In this document: positions 55,575 to 64,000 of the stretch, in pieces | Numbering within the stretch: the stretch's first letter is position 1 | Layout: every line of letters starts with the position of its first letter | The notes under the pieces: model-generated | What the model was told of the DNA's origin: nothing | The model's input: the letters and a program-made list of their open reading frames with translations, nothing else | Database searches by the model: none | NCBI RefSeq assembly: GCF_963378095.1 | Contig: NZ_OY726397.1 | Location: forward strand, 186,001-250,000 | Direction: 5' to 3' | DNA length: 64,000 nucleotides | Origin: Mycolicibacterium sp. MU0053 | Lineage (GTDB): Bacteria > Actinomycetota > Actinomycetes > Mycobacteriales > Mycobacteriaceae | Translations under genes and position numbers: made by a program

Positions 55575-55616
55575 CGTAACACGCCTGTGGTGCGCTTCAC
55601 AAAGGTCCGCGGTGCG

Positions 55617-55643
55617 GGACTACCCAACATTCTCCGGTAGTCC
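55617..55643. promoter_or_regulatory. Second inverted repeat in the divergent gap
   Basis: GGACTAC (55617-55623) and GTAGTCC (55637-55643) are exact inverted copies with a 13-base spacer. Alternative operator or hairpin. Confidence 0.4.
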
Positions 55644-55739
55644 TCACATCGGTCGTGCCCAACCCTCGAGGTGGGTTCGGCTGCGAACCCGCAGGCGCGC
55701 CGCGGGTCCATCGCGTCCAGGGCCGCTATCTTGGCGGTG

Positions 55740-56441
55740 GTGACACGACGACGGGACGACCCCGCTGCCCCGCATGCCGCCGCCACCGGCGGGGAGACGC
55801 GGCGTCGCGGTCGACCCCCCAAAATCGACCACGCCCAGATCGTCGCGGCGGCGCGCAGCATCGCGCCGGCCGATTTGACGATGAAGGCGGTCGCCGATGC
55901 CCTGGGCGTGGACCGCACCTCGCTGCACTACTACGTCGGCGATCGTGACGGACTGCTGGAGCTGGTGGTCGCCGACCTCTTCGAGACCGAGTTGGGCCGC
56001 ACCGAACTGCCCGAGGACGGCAGCTGGCCGGATGTGGTGCGGGCCTACGCCAAGGCGATCCACCGGGGCGTGCTCAACGTGCACGCCACCGGCACCCACT
56101 TTCGGCTGCGTGGCACCGGCAGCCTGGCGCTGGCGGAGCGCGTGTTGCATGCGCTGACCGCGGCGGGCTTCGGTGTCGACGACGCCGGCCGCATCCTGAC
56201 TCTGGTCTCCGGCATCGCCTTCTCGGCGGCGCACGACCTGCTGGGCGGGGAGCAGTCCAAGCTGCACCAGCATCCCGAGGTCGCGCGCGCGCTCAACGAG
56301 TTGGCCGACGCCGATTTCCCGCTGCTGGGTGCGGTGGTGGCGAATCGGGCCGCGCTGGAGGCGGCGGCCGACGACTTCGACTTCGGCCTGGACGTGGTGA
56401 TCGCGGGACTGCAGCAGAAACTGGCCGCGAACCGGGGATAG
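55740..56441 (+). CDS. TetR-family regulator (about 233 aa)
   Basis: The N-terminal DNA-binding domain is preceded by a basic RRRGRPPK stretch (about residues 21-28) and reads MKAVADALGVDRTSLHYYVGDRDGLLELV. The C-terminal domain resembles TetR_C with GTHFRLRGTGSLALAERVL. The start is not certain: GTG 55737 or 55740, both after a weak ribosome site; the upstream frame to 55671 is less likely. It is divergent from the oxidoreductase gene, which is its most probable target. Confidence 0.83.
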   Translation: MTRRRDDPAAPHAAATGGETRRRGRPPKIDHAQIVAAARSIAPADLTMKAVADALGVDRTSLHYYVGDRDGLLELVVADLFETELGRTELPEDGSWPDVVRAYAKAIHRGVLNVHATGTHFRLRGTGSLALAERVLHALTAAGFGVDDAGRILTLVSGIAFSAAHDLLGGEQSKLHQHPEVARALNELADADFPLLGAVVANRAALEAAADDFDFGLDVVIAGLQQKLAANRG

Positions 56442-56546
56442 CGCCCGTCCAGCGTCCGATGGCACGACGCTGGTGATGAAACTCGATGCGAATGGCGCCG
56501 AATGCAGGTGAGGGTCGTGGGACGCGGGCGGGCAGCCGGTGCGGCC

Positions 56547-57245
56547 TCAGCCCTCGGTGGCGGAAGCCCCGGAAGTCTTGCGGGGACGCCGGTTACGCAG
56601 GCCGGGCTTGGCGTCCTTGGATTCCGAATCCTCGGTGGCTGCCGCGGCGTCCGCCTCGGTTTCCTCGTCAGACTCGTCAGACTCGGCAGACTCGGTGGCC
56701 TCGTCAGACTCGTCCGCCTCGGAATCCTCGACGTCCGCCTCGGAATCCTCGTCCTCGATGGGAGCGACGGCGTTCTTGCGGCCGCGCTCACGCTTGGGCT
56801 TGAGCGGTTTCGGCGCTGGCGGGGGCAGTTCGGCGACATACGCGAGGTAGAACGCCGCGGCACCGAGCAGGGCGATGGCCGCGGCGGCACCGTAGACCGC
56901 GAACAACCCGCGACCGAAGGTGTCGAGGTCGAGCCAGATCTCGGTGATCGCGGTGATGACGATCAGGGCCCCGGCCGCGACGTGGCCGATGATCGACCAG
57001 TTCCGCAGGGTCAGCGCCAACTGCGGGGTGCCGAACTCCGGCTTGCGGGACTTGGCCAGCGTGAGCACCACCGGCAGGGCGGTCAGCGCGAACAGCAGGC
57101 CGGTCGCGACTCGCGCCGCGGTACCCACCCCGTGCGGCCAGCTGCCCAACAACTCCCACCAACGGGGCATCACGAAAACGAAGTACAGGGCCGCAGCGGC
57201 CAGGAATGACAACAAGTGCCATGTCACCGCAACGCTGCGCCGCAT
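56547..57245 (-). CDS. lucA: LucA-like membrane protein (232 aa)
   Basis: The N-terminal 135 residues contain four membrane segments, including WHLLSFLAAAALYFVFVM, VATGLLFALTALPVVLTLA and a final GLFAVYGAAAAIALLGAAAFYLAYV. A basic linker (KPLKPKRERGRK) leads to a cytoplasmic tail of about 70 residues extremely rich in Asp, Glu and Ser. Position next to tRNA-Ser, ffs and the Rv3722c-type aminotransferase matches Rv3723, known as LucA, which stabilises Mce transporters for cholesterol and fatty acid uptake. ATG 57245 gives MRRSVAVTWHLL. Identity rests on layout and context; the acidic tail is poorly conserved by nature. Confidence 0.8.
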   Translation of the reverse strand: MRRSVAVTWHLLSFLAAAALYFVFVMPRWWELLGSWPHGVGTAARVATGLLFALTALPVVLTLAKSRKPEFGTPQLALTLRNWSIIGHVAAGALIVITAITEIWLDLDTFGRGLFAVYGAAAAIALLGAAAFYLAYVAELPPPAPKPLKPKRERGRKNAVAPIEDEDSEADVEDSEADESDEATESAESDESDEETEADAAAATEDSESKDAKPGLRNRRPRKTSGASATEG

Positions 57246-57305
57246 ACCCCTCCTCGACCTGAACGGTCGGGGTGCCGGCGGACGGCCGGCACCCCGGACC
57301 GAGTG

Positions 57306-57391
57306 CGGAGGATAGGGGATTTGAACCCCTGAGGGCTATTAACCCAACCCGCGTTCCAGGCGAGCGCCATAGGCCACTAGGCGAATCCTCC
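57306..57391 (-). tRNA. tRNA-Ser(GGA)
   Basis: Read on the minus strand, acceptor GGAGGAT pairs with ATCCTCC followed by discriminator G. The anticodon loop CTGGAAC has anticodon GGA. A long variable arm and a T-arm (AGGGG-TTCAAAT-CCCCT) are present. CCA is not encoded. Confidence 0.93.
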
Positions 57392-57405
57392 GTCGGCAAT
57401 GGTAA

Positions 57406-58911
<1,506 letters not shown>

Positions 58912-58949
58912 CGCGCCGCGCTGTCCGAGTGAGTGGGTAACCTGCTGGC

Positions 58950-60905
58950 GTGGCTCTCTACCGCAAGTACCGACCGGCGACGTTCGCCGAAGTTGTGGGC
59001 CAGGAGCACGTCACCGAACCGTTGTCGACGGCGCTGCAGGCCAACCGCATCAACCACGCGTATCTGTTCTCCGGCCCGCGCGGTTGCGGTAAGACGTCCT
59101 CGGCGCGCATCCTGGCCCGCTCGCTCAACTGTGCGCAGGGGCCCACCCCGGACCCGTGCGGGGTCTGTGATTCGTGTGTGGCGTTAGCACCCAATGGCGG
59201 CGGCAGCGTCGACGTCACGGAATTGGACGCCGCGAGCCACGGCGGTGTGGACGACACCCGCGAACTGCGGGACCGGGCCTTCTACGCGCCGGCGCTCTCG
59301 CGCTACCGCATCTTCATCATCGACGAAGCGCACATGGTCACCACGGCCGGTTTCAACGCGCTGCTCAAGATCGTCGAGGAGCCGCCCGAACATCTGATCT
59401 TCGTCTTCGCGACCACCGAACCGGAGAAGGTGCTGCCGACCATCCGGTCGCGGACCCACCACTATCCGTTCCGGCTGCTGGCCCCGCGCACCATGCGGAC
59501 GCTGATCGAGAAGATCACCGCCGCGGAGAACCTCAACGTCGACGACGCGGTGTATCCACTGGTGATCCGCGCCGGTGGCGGTTCGCCGCGCGACACCCTC
59601 AGCGTGCTCGACCAACTGCTTGCCGGAGCCGACGGCGACCACATCGGCTATCAACGCGCACTGGCGCTGCTCGGTGCCACCGACATCGCGCTGATCGACG
59701 ACGCGGTGGAGGCGCTGGCCGCCGGCGACGCGGCAGCCCTGTTCGGCGCGGTCGAGGCCGTGATCGACGCCGGTCACGATCCGCGCCGCTTCGCCACCGA
59801 CCTGCTCGAGCGCTTCCGCGACCTGCTGATCCTGCAGGCCGTGCCGGACGCCGTGACCAGCGGTGTGGTGGACGCGCCCCAGGACGAGCTGGAGAAGATG
59901 CTGGATCAGGCGAGCCGGATCGGGCCGGCCACCCTGACCCGCTACGCCGAGGTCGTGCACGCCGGTCTGGGCGAGATGCGCGGCGCCACCGCACCGCGCC
60001 TGCTGCTCGAGGTGGTGTGCTCGCGGCTGCTGCTGCCGTCGGCCAGCGATACCGAGTCGGCGTTGTTGCAACGCATCGAGCGCATCGAGACCCGACTCGA
60101 CATCTCCATTCCGGCGGCGGAGGCCGGCGAGGGCGCCGCGGGGCGCGCGCCGCGACAGTTCGTCCGTCGCACCCAGCAATCCGGCCCGGACGTGTCCGCC
60201 GAGCCCGCTCCGGCAGCGCAGGCTCCGGCCGCGGCCGTGCCGGCTGCGCCCGCGGTCGCGCCCCCGGCGCAGCCCGCTCCGCCCGCAGCGGCGCCGCCGC
60301 CACCGTCCCCGCCGGCGTGGGAGCCCCCGCCGGAGCCCAGGCCCGCCCCCGAAGCGCCGGCCCCGCCGCCGCCCCCGGCCCCGCCGACGCAGCAGGCCCC
60401 CGCGGCCCAGCACCCCGCGCCGGCTCCGCCGGCTCCGACAGCCACGCCGGGTGAGCCCAACGCCACCGCGGTGCGCAGCATGTGGCCGACCGTTCGGGAG
60501 AAGGTCCGTAATCTGCGTCGGCCCACCGACGTCATGCTCGACGGCGCCACGGTGCGCGCCGTCGAGGGCGATCTGCTGATTCTCAGCCATCCGGCGGCAC
60601 CGCTGGCCAAGCGCCTGAACGAGGACCGCAACGTCGAGATCATCCGCGAGGCGCTCAAGGATGCCCTCGGGGTGAACTGGCGGGTGCGCTGCGAAGCGGG
60701 CGGTGCCGAGACGCCGCCGCCGCCGGTGGTCGCGGCGGTCGACTCGGAGCCGGCGGCCCCGGCCGTCGATCAGCGTGCCGAAGAGGAGAGCATGCTCGCC
60801 GAGGCCGCGGCCGATGATTCCGACGCGGGCCCGCGCCGCGATCCCGAAGAAGTGGCGCTGGAGCTGTTGCAGACGGAGTTGGGCGCCCGCAGGATCGCGG
60901 ACTGA
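58950..60905 (+). CDS. dnaX: DNA polymerase III subunit gamma/tau
   Basis: A clamp-loader ATPase of 651 aa. The AAA+ module has Walker A GPRGCGKTSSAR, a four-Cys zinc module (CAQG to CDSC), Walker B FIIDEAHM, sensor 1 FATTEPEKV and the SRC-like arginine segment SRTHHYPF. Helical clamp-loader domain III follows to about residue 375, then a long Pro/Ala linker (about 405-505) and a tau-type C-terminal domain for polymerase contacts. No A-rich slippery sequence for a programmed shift was seen, so only the long form is predicted. GTG 58950 gives MALYRKYRPATF, the standard start. Confidence 0.96.
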   Translation: MALYRKYRPATFAEVVGQEHVTEPLSTALQANRINHAYLFSGPRGCGKTSSARILARSLNCAQGPTPDPCGVCDSCVALAPNGGGSVDVTELDAASHGGVDDTRELRDRAFYAPALSRYRIFIIDEAHMVTTAGFNALLKIVEEPPEHLIFVFATTEPEKVLPTIRSRTHHYPFRLLAPRTMRTLIEKITAAENLNVDDAVYPLVIRAGGGSPRDTLSVLDQLLAGADGDHIGYQRALALLGATDIALIDDAVEALAAGDAAALFGAVEAVIDAGHDPRRFATDLLERFRDLLILQAVPDAVTSGVVDAPQDELEKMLDQASRIGPATLTRYAEVVHAGLGEMRGATAPRLLLEVVCSRLLLPSASDTESALLQRIERIETRLDISIPAAEAGEGAAGRAPRQFVRRTQQSGPDVSAEPAPAAQAPAAAVPAAPAVAPPAQPAPPAAAPPPPSPPAWEPPPEPRPAPEAPAPPPPPAPPTQQAPAAQHPAPAPPAPTATPGEPNATAVRSMWPTVREKVRNLRRPTDVMLDGATVRAVEGDLLILSHPAAPLAKRLNEDRNVEIIREALKDALGVNWRVRCEAGGAETPPPPVVAAVDSEPAAPAVDQRAEEESMLAEAAADDSDAGPRRDPEEVALELLQTELGARRIAD

Positions 60906-60912
60906 GCGGCGC

Positions 60913-61230
60913 TCAGCTGCCGACGAGCTTCAGGCCGACCACGCAGCCGATGATGCCCAGGATCAGCAGAATCTTGACCAGCGAGACGCTTTCGGTGCCG
61001 GTGATCATCGCGTAGGCCACCGTCAGCGACGCGCCGATGGCCACCCACACCGCATAGCTCGTGCCGGTGGGTAGATCCCGCATCGCGATGGCGAGGCCGC
61101 CCATCGAAATCACCGCGCCGACGAAGAACACCAGCGTCGGCACCAATCGGGTGAATCCGTGTGACATGCCGAGCGCGGTAGCCCAGACCGCCTCGAAAAC
61201 CGCTGAAACCACAAGAATCAACCAGGCCAT
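60913..61230 (-). CDS. sugE: SMR-family guanidinium exporter, SugE/Gdx type (105 aa)
   Basis: Four membrane segments of the small multidrug resistance fold. The key Glu is in the first (VVSAVFEAVWATALGMSHGF); the WATALGMSHGFTRL stretch is typical of SugE/Gdx guanidinium exporters rather than EmrE. DLPTGTSYAVWVAIGA lies between helices 2 and 3. The leader carries a guanidine-III riboswitch (61244-61288) and a GGAGGT site five bases before the ATG, which strongly supports guanidinium as substrate. It works as an antiparallel dimer using proton exchange. Convergent with dnaX. Confidence 0.92.
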   Translation of the reverse strand: MAWLILVVSAVFEAVWATALGMSHGFTRLVPTLVFFVGAVISMGGLAIAMRDLPTGTSYAVWVAIGASLTVAYAMITGTESVSLVKILLILGIIGCVVGLKLVGS

Positions 61231-61235
61231 GGCCC

Positions 61236-61241
61236 ACCTCC
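61236..61241 (-). promoter_or_regulatory. Shine-Dalgarno site of sugE, target of riboswitch control
   Basis: GGAGGT lies five bases upstream of the ATG. The seven bases ACGGAGG (61243-61237) are perfectly complementary to CCTCCGT (61275-61269) inside the aptamer, giving an alternative pairing that would hide the ribosome site. Confidence 0.7.
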
Positions 61242-61243
61242 GT

Positions 61244-61288
61244 GGCCCCGTCTTGTCGCTGGCCGGGTACGGAGGCCCCCTCGTCCGG
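61244..61288 (-). promoter_or_regulatory. Guanidine-III riboswitch (ykkC-III)
   Basis: On the minus strand the conserved blocks follow in order: CCGGACGAGG, GGCCTCC, GTACCCGG, CCAGCGACAAGACGG and GGCC. They match block for block the known Thermobifida fusca guanidine-III aptamer as I recall it. The 5' CCGG pairs with the inner CCGG (pseudoknot), and GGCCTCC pairs with GGGGCC through one bulged T. It lies in the leader of an SMR exporter, the usual context of this class. Confidence 0.88.
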
Positions 61289-61393
61289 TGTCACCTGCTG
61301 ACGGCTTCCAGGCTAACACCGACGGGGTGGATCATTTGGTGAGCTTGGCCACCATCTGGTCGCCCACCGACTCTGGCCGTGGCACAGGCGATT

Positions 61394-62713
61394 TCAGGCT
61401 CGCCACCACGGACGCAGCGGAAGGCCGCCGTTGTTGCCACGGTTGTCGAGTTTGGCCGCCAACACCTGATGCAGCTGCACCACATTGGATTCGAAGCCCA
61501 ACCGCGAGCCGGCCATGTACAGGCCCCACACCTTGGCGGTCGGCAGGCCCACCTCGGCGACAGCCTCGTCCCAGTGCTCGACGAGGTTGCGGCACCAGTC
61601 CCGCAGCGTCAGCGCATAATTCATCCGCAGGTTCTCCTCGTGCAGCACCTCCAGACCGCCGACGTCCTGCATCTCGGTGATGATGCGGCCGGAGCCGGTC
61701 AGCTCACCGTCCGGGAACACGTACCGGTCGATGAAACCGCCGGCCGTCGGCCCGGTGCGGTTGTTCGGACGCGTGATGCAGTGGTTGAGCAGCAGGCCGC
61801 CCGAGCGCAGCTTCGAAGTGAGGAAGCCGAAGTAGGCGGGGTAGTTGGCCACTCCGACATGCTCGGTCATGCCGATCGAGGACACCGCGTCGAATCCGGT
61901 TTCGAGCACGTCGCGGTAGTCGCTGTGGCGCACCTCGGCCAGCTCCGACAGGCCCTCGTCGCGGATCTTCTGCTGCGCCCAGGCGGCCTGCTCGGCCGAC
62001 AGCGTCGCGCCGACGGTCCGGACGCCGCGACGCGCGGCATAGCGCACCATGCCGCCCCAGCCGCAGCCGACGTCGAGCAGCCGATCGCCCTCCTTGAGCC
62101 GCAGCTTCTCGAACACCAGCCGGTATTTGTTCTCCTGGGCCTCCTCGAGGGTGGCGTTGGGGTCCGGATAGCAGGCGCAGGTGTAGGTCATCGACGGGCC
62201 CAGCACCAGTTCGTAGAACCGGTTGGACACGTCGTAGTGGTGGTGGATGACCTCGGCGTCGCGAGTCTTGCTGTGCCGCAACCCCTCTGCGATGCGTCGC
62301 CAACGCGGCAGGGCCTCCTGCGGGGGTGGGGGAATGGGCTTGAGCCGTTCCACCCCGATCGACCGGATGATCTGGGCGAGCGTCCGCGCGGACGGCCGCC
62401 TGAAGTTCAGCTTGTGCGCCAACGCCGTGAGAAGGTCGTAGGGATCGCCCGGGTGCACGCCGTAGGCCTCTAGATCGCCGGAGACATAGGCGCGGGCCAG
62501 GCCCAGGTCGCCGGGCGCGGTGGCCAGATAGGTGGTGCCGCGGGGAGTCAGCAGCGTCAGGCCGACCGGGGCGTCGTCCGGACCGGCCGAGCTGCCGTCG
62601 TACGCGGTGAACCGCAACGGCAGGCCGTCGTCGCCCGCGGTGAAGATCTCCAGGATCTCCGCGAGTTTGAGCTTGCCGTTGCTGGTGGCCGGTTGCTCCT
62701 TGAACGTGGTCAT
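61394..62713 (-). CDS. SAM-dependent fatty-acid methyltransferase, cyclopropane synthase-like (Rv3720/BfaB-TmsB type, 439 aa)
   Basis: A CFA-synthase family enzyme. The SAM site is LLDVGCGWGGMVRYAARRGV at about residue 220, with VIHHHYDVSNRFYELVLGPSMTYTCA just before and SIGMTEHVG after, all family marks. The N-terminal domain of about 150 residues (LRFTAYDGSSAG onward) is typical of the long mycobacterial forms, including UfaA1. It starts with ATGA overlap behind the FAD-oxidoreductase gene. Methyltransferase/FAD-reductase pairs of this type make 10-methyl branched fatty acids (tuberculostearate) from oleoyl chains: the methyltransferase adds the methylene and the reductase reduces it. Whether this pair does so or makes cyclopropanes is inferred. 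Confidence 0.88.
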   Translation of the reverse strand: MTTFKEQPATSNGKLKLAEILEIFTAGDDGLPLRFTAYDGSSAGPDDAPVGLTLLTPRGTTYLATAPGDLGLARAYVSGDLEAYGVHPGDPYDLLTALAHKLNFRRPSARTLAQIIRSIGVERLKPIPPPPQEALPRWRRIAEGLRHSKTRDAEVIHHHYDVSNRFYELVLGPSMTYTCACYPDPNATLEEAQENKYRLVFEKLRLKEGDRLLDVGCGWGGMVRYAARRGVRTVGATLSAEQAAWAQQKIRDEGLSELAEVRHSDYRDVLETGFDAVSSIGMTEHVGVANYPAYFGFLTSKLRSGGLLLNHCITRPNNRTGPTAGGFIDRYVFPDGELTGSGRIITEMQDVGGLEVLHEENLRMNYALTLRDWCRNLVEHWDEAVAEVGLPTAKVWGLYMAGSRLGFESNVVQLHQVLAAKLDNRGNNGGLPLRPWWRA

Positions 62714-64000
62714 CGCCGCTGTACCGCCTTTGCGTAGAGATCCAGTAGACGTGCGTCGGGGTCGTGGGTCTTCTTGACCGTCTTGTAGGTTTCGCCGCCG
62801 TACAGGTCGTCGAACTCCTCTGCGGAATAGTAGGAATCGGAATACAGCGACTTGTGTCCGTCGAGTTCGGTGATCTTGGTTTCGATCATGCGGTTGGTGT
62901 ACCCGGGGCTGGGGCCCACCGGAACCGACGACCAGAAGCCGACGTTGACGTAGCTCAAATCGGGTTGGATCGGATACAGCGGCCAGCGATGCCGATCGCG
63001 TAACCGCAACGGGCACAACCAGATCGGATCGATCGGAATGGTATCCAAGAACCACTGCAGGAATTCGGCGGTCCGTTCGATGGGAACCTCGACGTCCTGG
63101 ACCACCCGTTCGCGCGGCGGGCGGCCCTTGCGCTGCTCGATCCGGTCGGCGATGTTGAACCGTTGGTCGTAGCCGATCAGCTTCCAGTAGAAACTGCTGC
63201 GCCGCAGGCGGCGCGGCCAGAACCGCCGAATGCCGGGATGCTGTGCACCGAAGGCCCGCGAGCACCAGAACCAGTCGGTGTCCCAGCGCCACAGGTAGTC
63301 GTGGATGGTCAGCCGGTCGTGTTTGGTCTCGCCGTCGTGCTGGATCGAGCGGTAGTAGATCTGGCTGCCGGTGTAGTCGCTGACCGGGCCGGTGGTGGCG
63401 GTCTGGCGCCCCAGGCACAGGTAGGACTCGTCGGCGCTGAACACCACCCCGTCGAGGTAGTCCACCCGGGTCCCGTTGTGGCCGCCGGTCTCGATGATGC
63501 GGTCCAGCGCGGCGATGAGGTCGGCCAGCGACCGGAAGCGCAGATGCTCCAGCGCCACGAACGGTGCCACCGACTCCAGTTCGATCCGCAGCCGCACGGC
63601 GTAGCCCAGCGTGCCGTAGGAATTCGGGAAGCTGCGGAACAGGTCGCTGTGCTGCACCGGACTGGCGGTCACCACCTCTCCGGCGCCGGTGAGGATGTCC
63701 ATTTCGAGCACCGATTCGTGCGGCAGGCCGTTGCGGAACGAGGTCGACTCGATCCCCATCCCGGTGACGGCGCCGCCCAGCGTGATCGTCTTGAGCTGCG
63801 GCACCACCAGCGGCGCCAGGCCGAACGGCAGCGTGGCGGCAACCAGATCCTCATAGGTGCACATGCCGGCCACGTCGGCGGTGCGGGCCGCGGCGTCGAC
63901 GCTGATCACCCCGGTCAATCCCGACACGTCCAACCCGGGGGCGTCACTGCGGGCGCGGGCGCGGAACAGGTTGGAGGTGGGCTTGGCCAGCCGGACCGTG
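62710..64000 (-). CDS. FAD-binding oxidoreductase, Rv3719/BfaA-TmsA type (5' end outside window)
   Basis: The frame is open to the window end, so the N-terminus is missing. The visible part has the PCMH-type FAD domain: TLGGAVTGMGIESTSFRNGL with the glycine-rich flavin segment, and FPNSYGTLGYAVRLRIELE. The C-terminal substrate domain has IDPIWLCPLRLRD and ends with ETYKTVKKTHDPDARLLDLY. It resembles DIM/DWARF1-type reductases. Its stop overlaps the start of the methyltransferase gene, forming a two-gene unit. Probable role: reduce the methylene intermediate made by that enzyme. Confidence 0.87.
   Translation of the reverse strand, partial: TVRLAKPTSNLFRARARSDAPGLDVSGLTGVISVDAAARTADVAGMCTYEDLVAATLPFGLAPLVVPQLKTITLGGAVTGMGIESTSFRNGLPHESVLEMDILTGAGEVVTASPVQHSDLFRSFPNSYGTLGYAVRLRIELESVAPFVALEHLRFRSLADLIAALDRIIETGGHNGTRVDYLDGVVFSADESYLCLGRQTATTGPVSDYTGSQIYYRSIQHDGETKHDRLTIHDYLWRWDTDWFWCSRAFGAQHPGIRRFWPRRLRRSSFYWKLIGYDQRFNIADRIEQRKGRPPRERVVQDVEVPIERTAEFLQWFLDTIPIDPIWLCPLRLRDRHRWPLYPIQPDLSYVNVGFWSSVPVGPSPGYTNRMIETKITELDGHKSLYSDSYYSAEEFDDLYGGETYKTVKKTHDPDARLLDLYAKAVQRR

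Noticed and set aside
58950..60905. Programmed frameshift producing a short gamma form of dnaX
   Set aside because: No run of A residues with a following stop was found in the region where it occurs in E. coli.
61332..61393. Short minus-strand frame ending ESVGDQMVAKLTK after the methyltransferase
   Set aside because: It looks slightly protein-like but has no start or homologous body; the methyltransferase stop at 61394 is family-like.

Overview
The window comes from a high-GC mycobacterium, most likely an environmental (non-tuberculous) species. Evidence: two giant PGRS-type glycine-rich exported proteins, LpqH-type lipoproteins, a TcrX/TcrY pair, a WS/DGAT acyltransferase, LucA, LigC with Prim-PolC, an osmoprotectant ABC operon, and a gene set recalled from memory to match the M. 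tuberculosis interval from about Rv3719 to Rv3765c, with rearrangements and insertions. Tuberculosis locus numbers are used only as homology labels.

Layout. 1-11.7 kb: two tandem PGRS-like genes. The first is cut by the window start. Their visible parts share an identical block of about 1.02 kb, the second gene has a perfect 526-bp internal repeat, and both end in the same terminator hairpin. 11.8-15.6 kb: a minus-strand catabolic cluster of SDR, acyl-CoA dehydrogenase, APH-fold kinase and alpha/beta hydrolase; the kinase/dehydrogenase pair looks like a split ACAD10/11 or LvaA/LvaC system. 15.7-21.2 kb: tcrXY, then two membrane glycosyltransferases. 21.2-24.7 kb: alkyl sulfatase, TetR, histidine phosphatase, LapA-like membrane protein. 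24.8-28.4 kb: proXVWZ. 28.4-31.2 kb: glycolipid-binding-fold protein, tyrA, TadA-associated protein, tadA, tRNA-Ser(CGA).

31.2-33.6 kb is a lower-GC accessory insertion beside the tRNA, with a Fic protein that has its own promoter and inverted-repeat site, and a small frameshifted gene. 33.6-39.3 kb: membrane protein, TetR with a palindromic operator, DUF1214 protein, sulfotransferase, VOC protein, Tgs2-like acyltransferase and Nudix. 39.4-41.1 kb: three LpqH-family lipoproteins in a row. 41.2-49.8 kb: HAD-IB phosphatase, tgt, P450, flavin amine oxidase, a two-gene amino-acid ABC importer with a fused binding-protein/permease, gluQ and an MBL-fold protein. 50-52 kb: ligC and Prim-PolC in one overlapping unit. 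52-56.4 kb: P1 peptidase, secreted PDZ protease, NAD(P)-dependent oxidoreductase and its divergent TetR.

56.5-64 kb is a conserved core: lucA, tRNA-Ser(GGA), 4.5S RNA, the Rv3722c-type aspartate aminotransferase, dnaX, an SMR exporter of the SugE/Gdx type behind a guanidine-III riboswitch, and a methyltransferase/FAD-reductase pair resembling the enzymes that make 10-methyl fatty acids. The last gene runs off the window end.

Functionally, most of the window serves envelope lipids and lipid catabolism, transport of small solutes, and RNA/DNA maintenance. The least explained material is the pair of giant repeat proteins and the Fic insertion.
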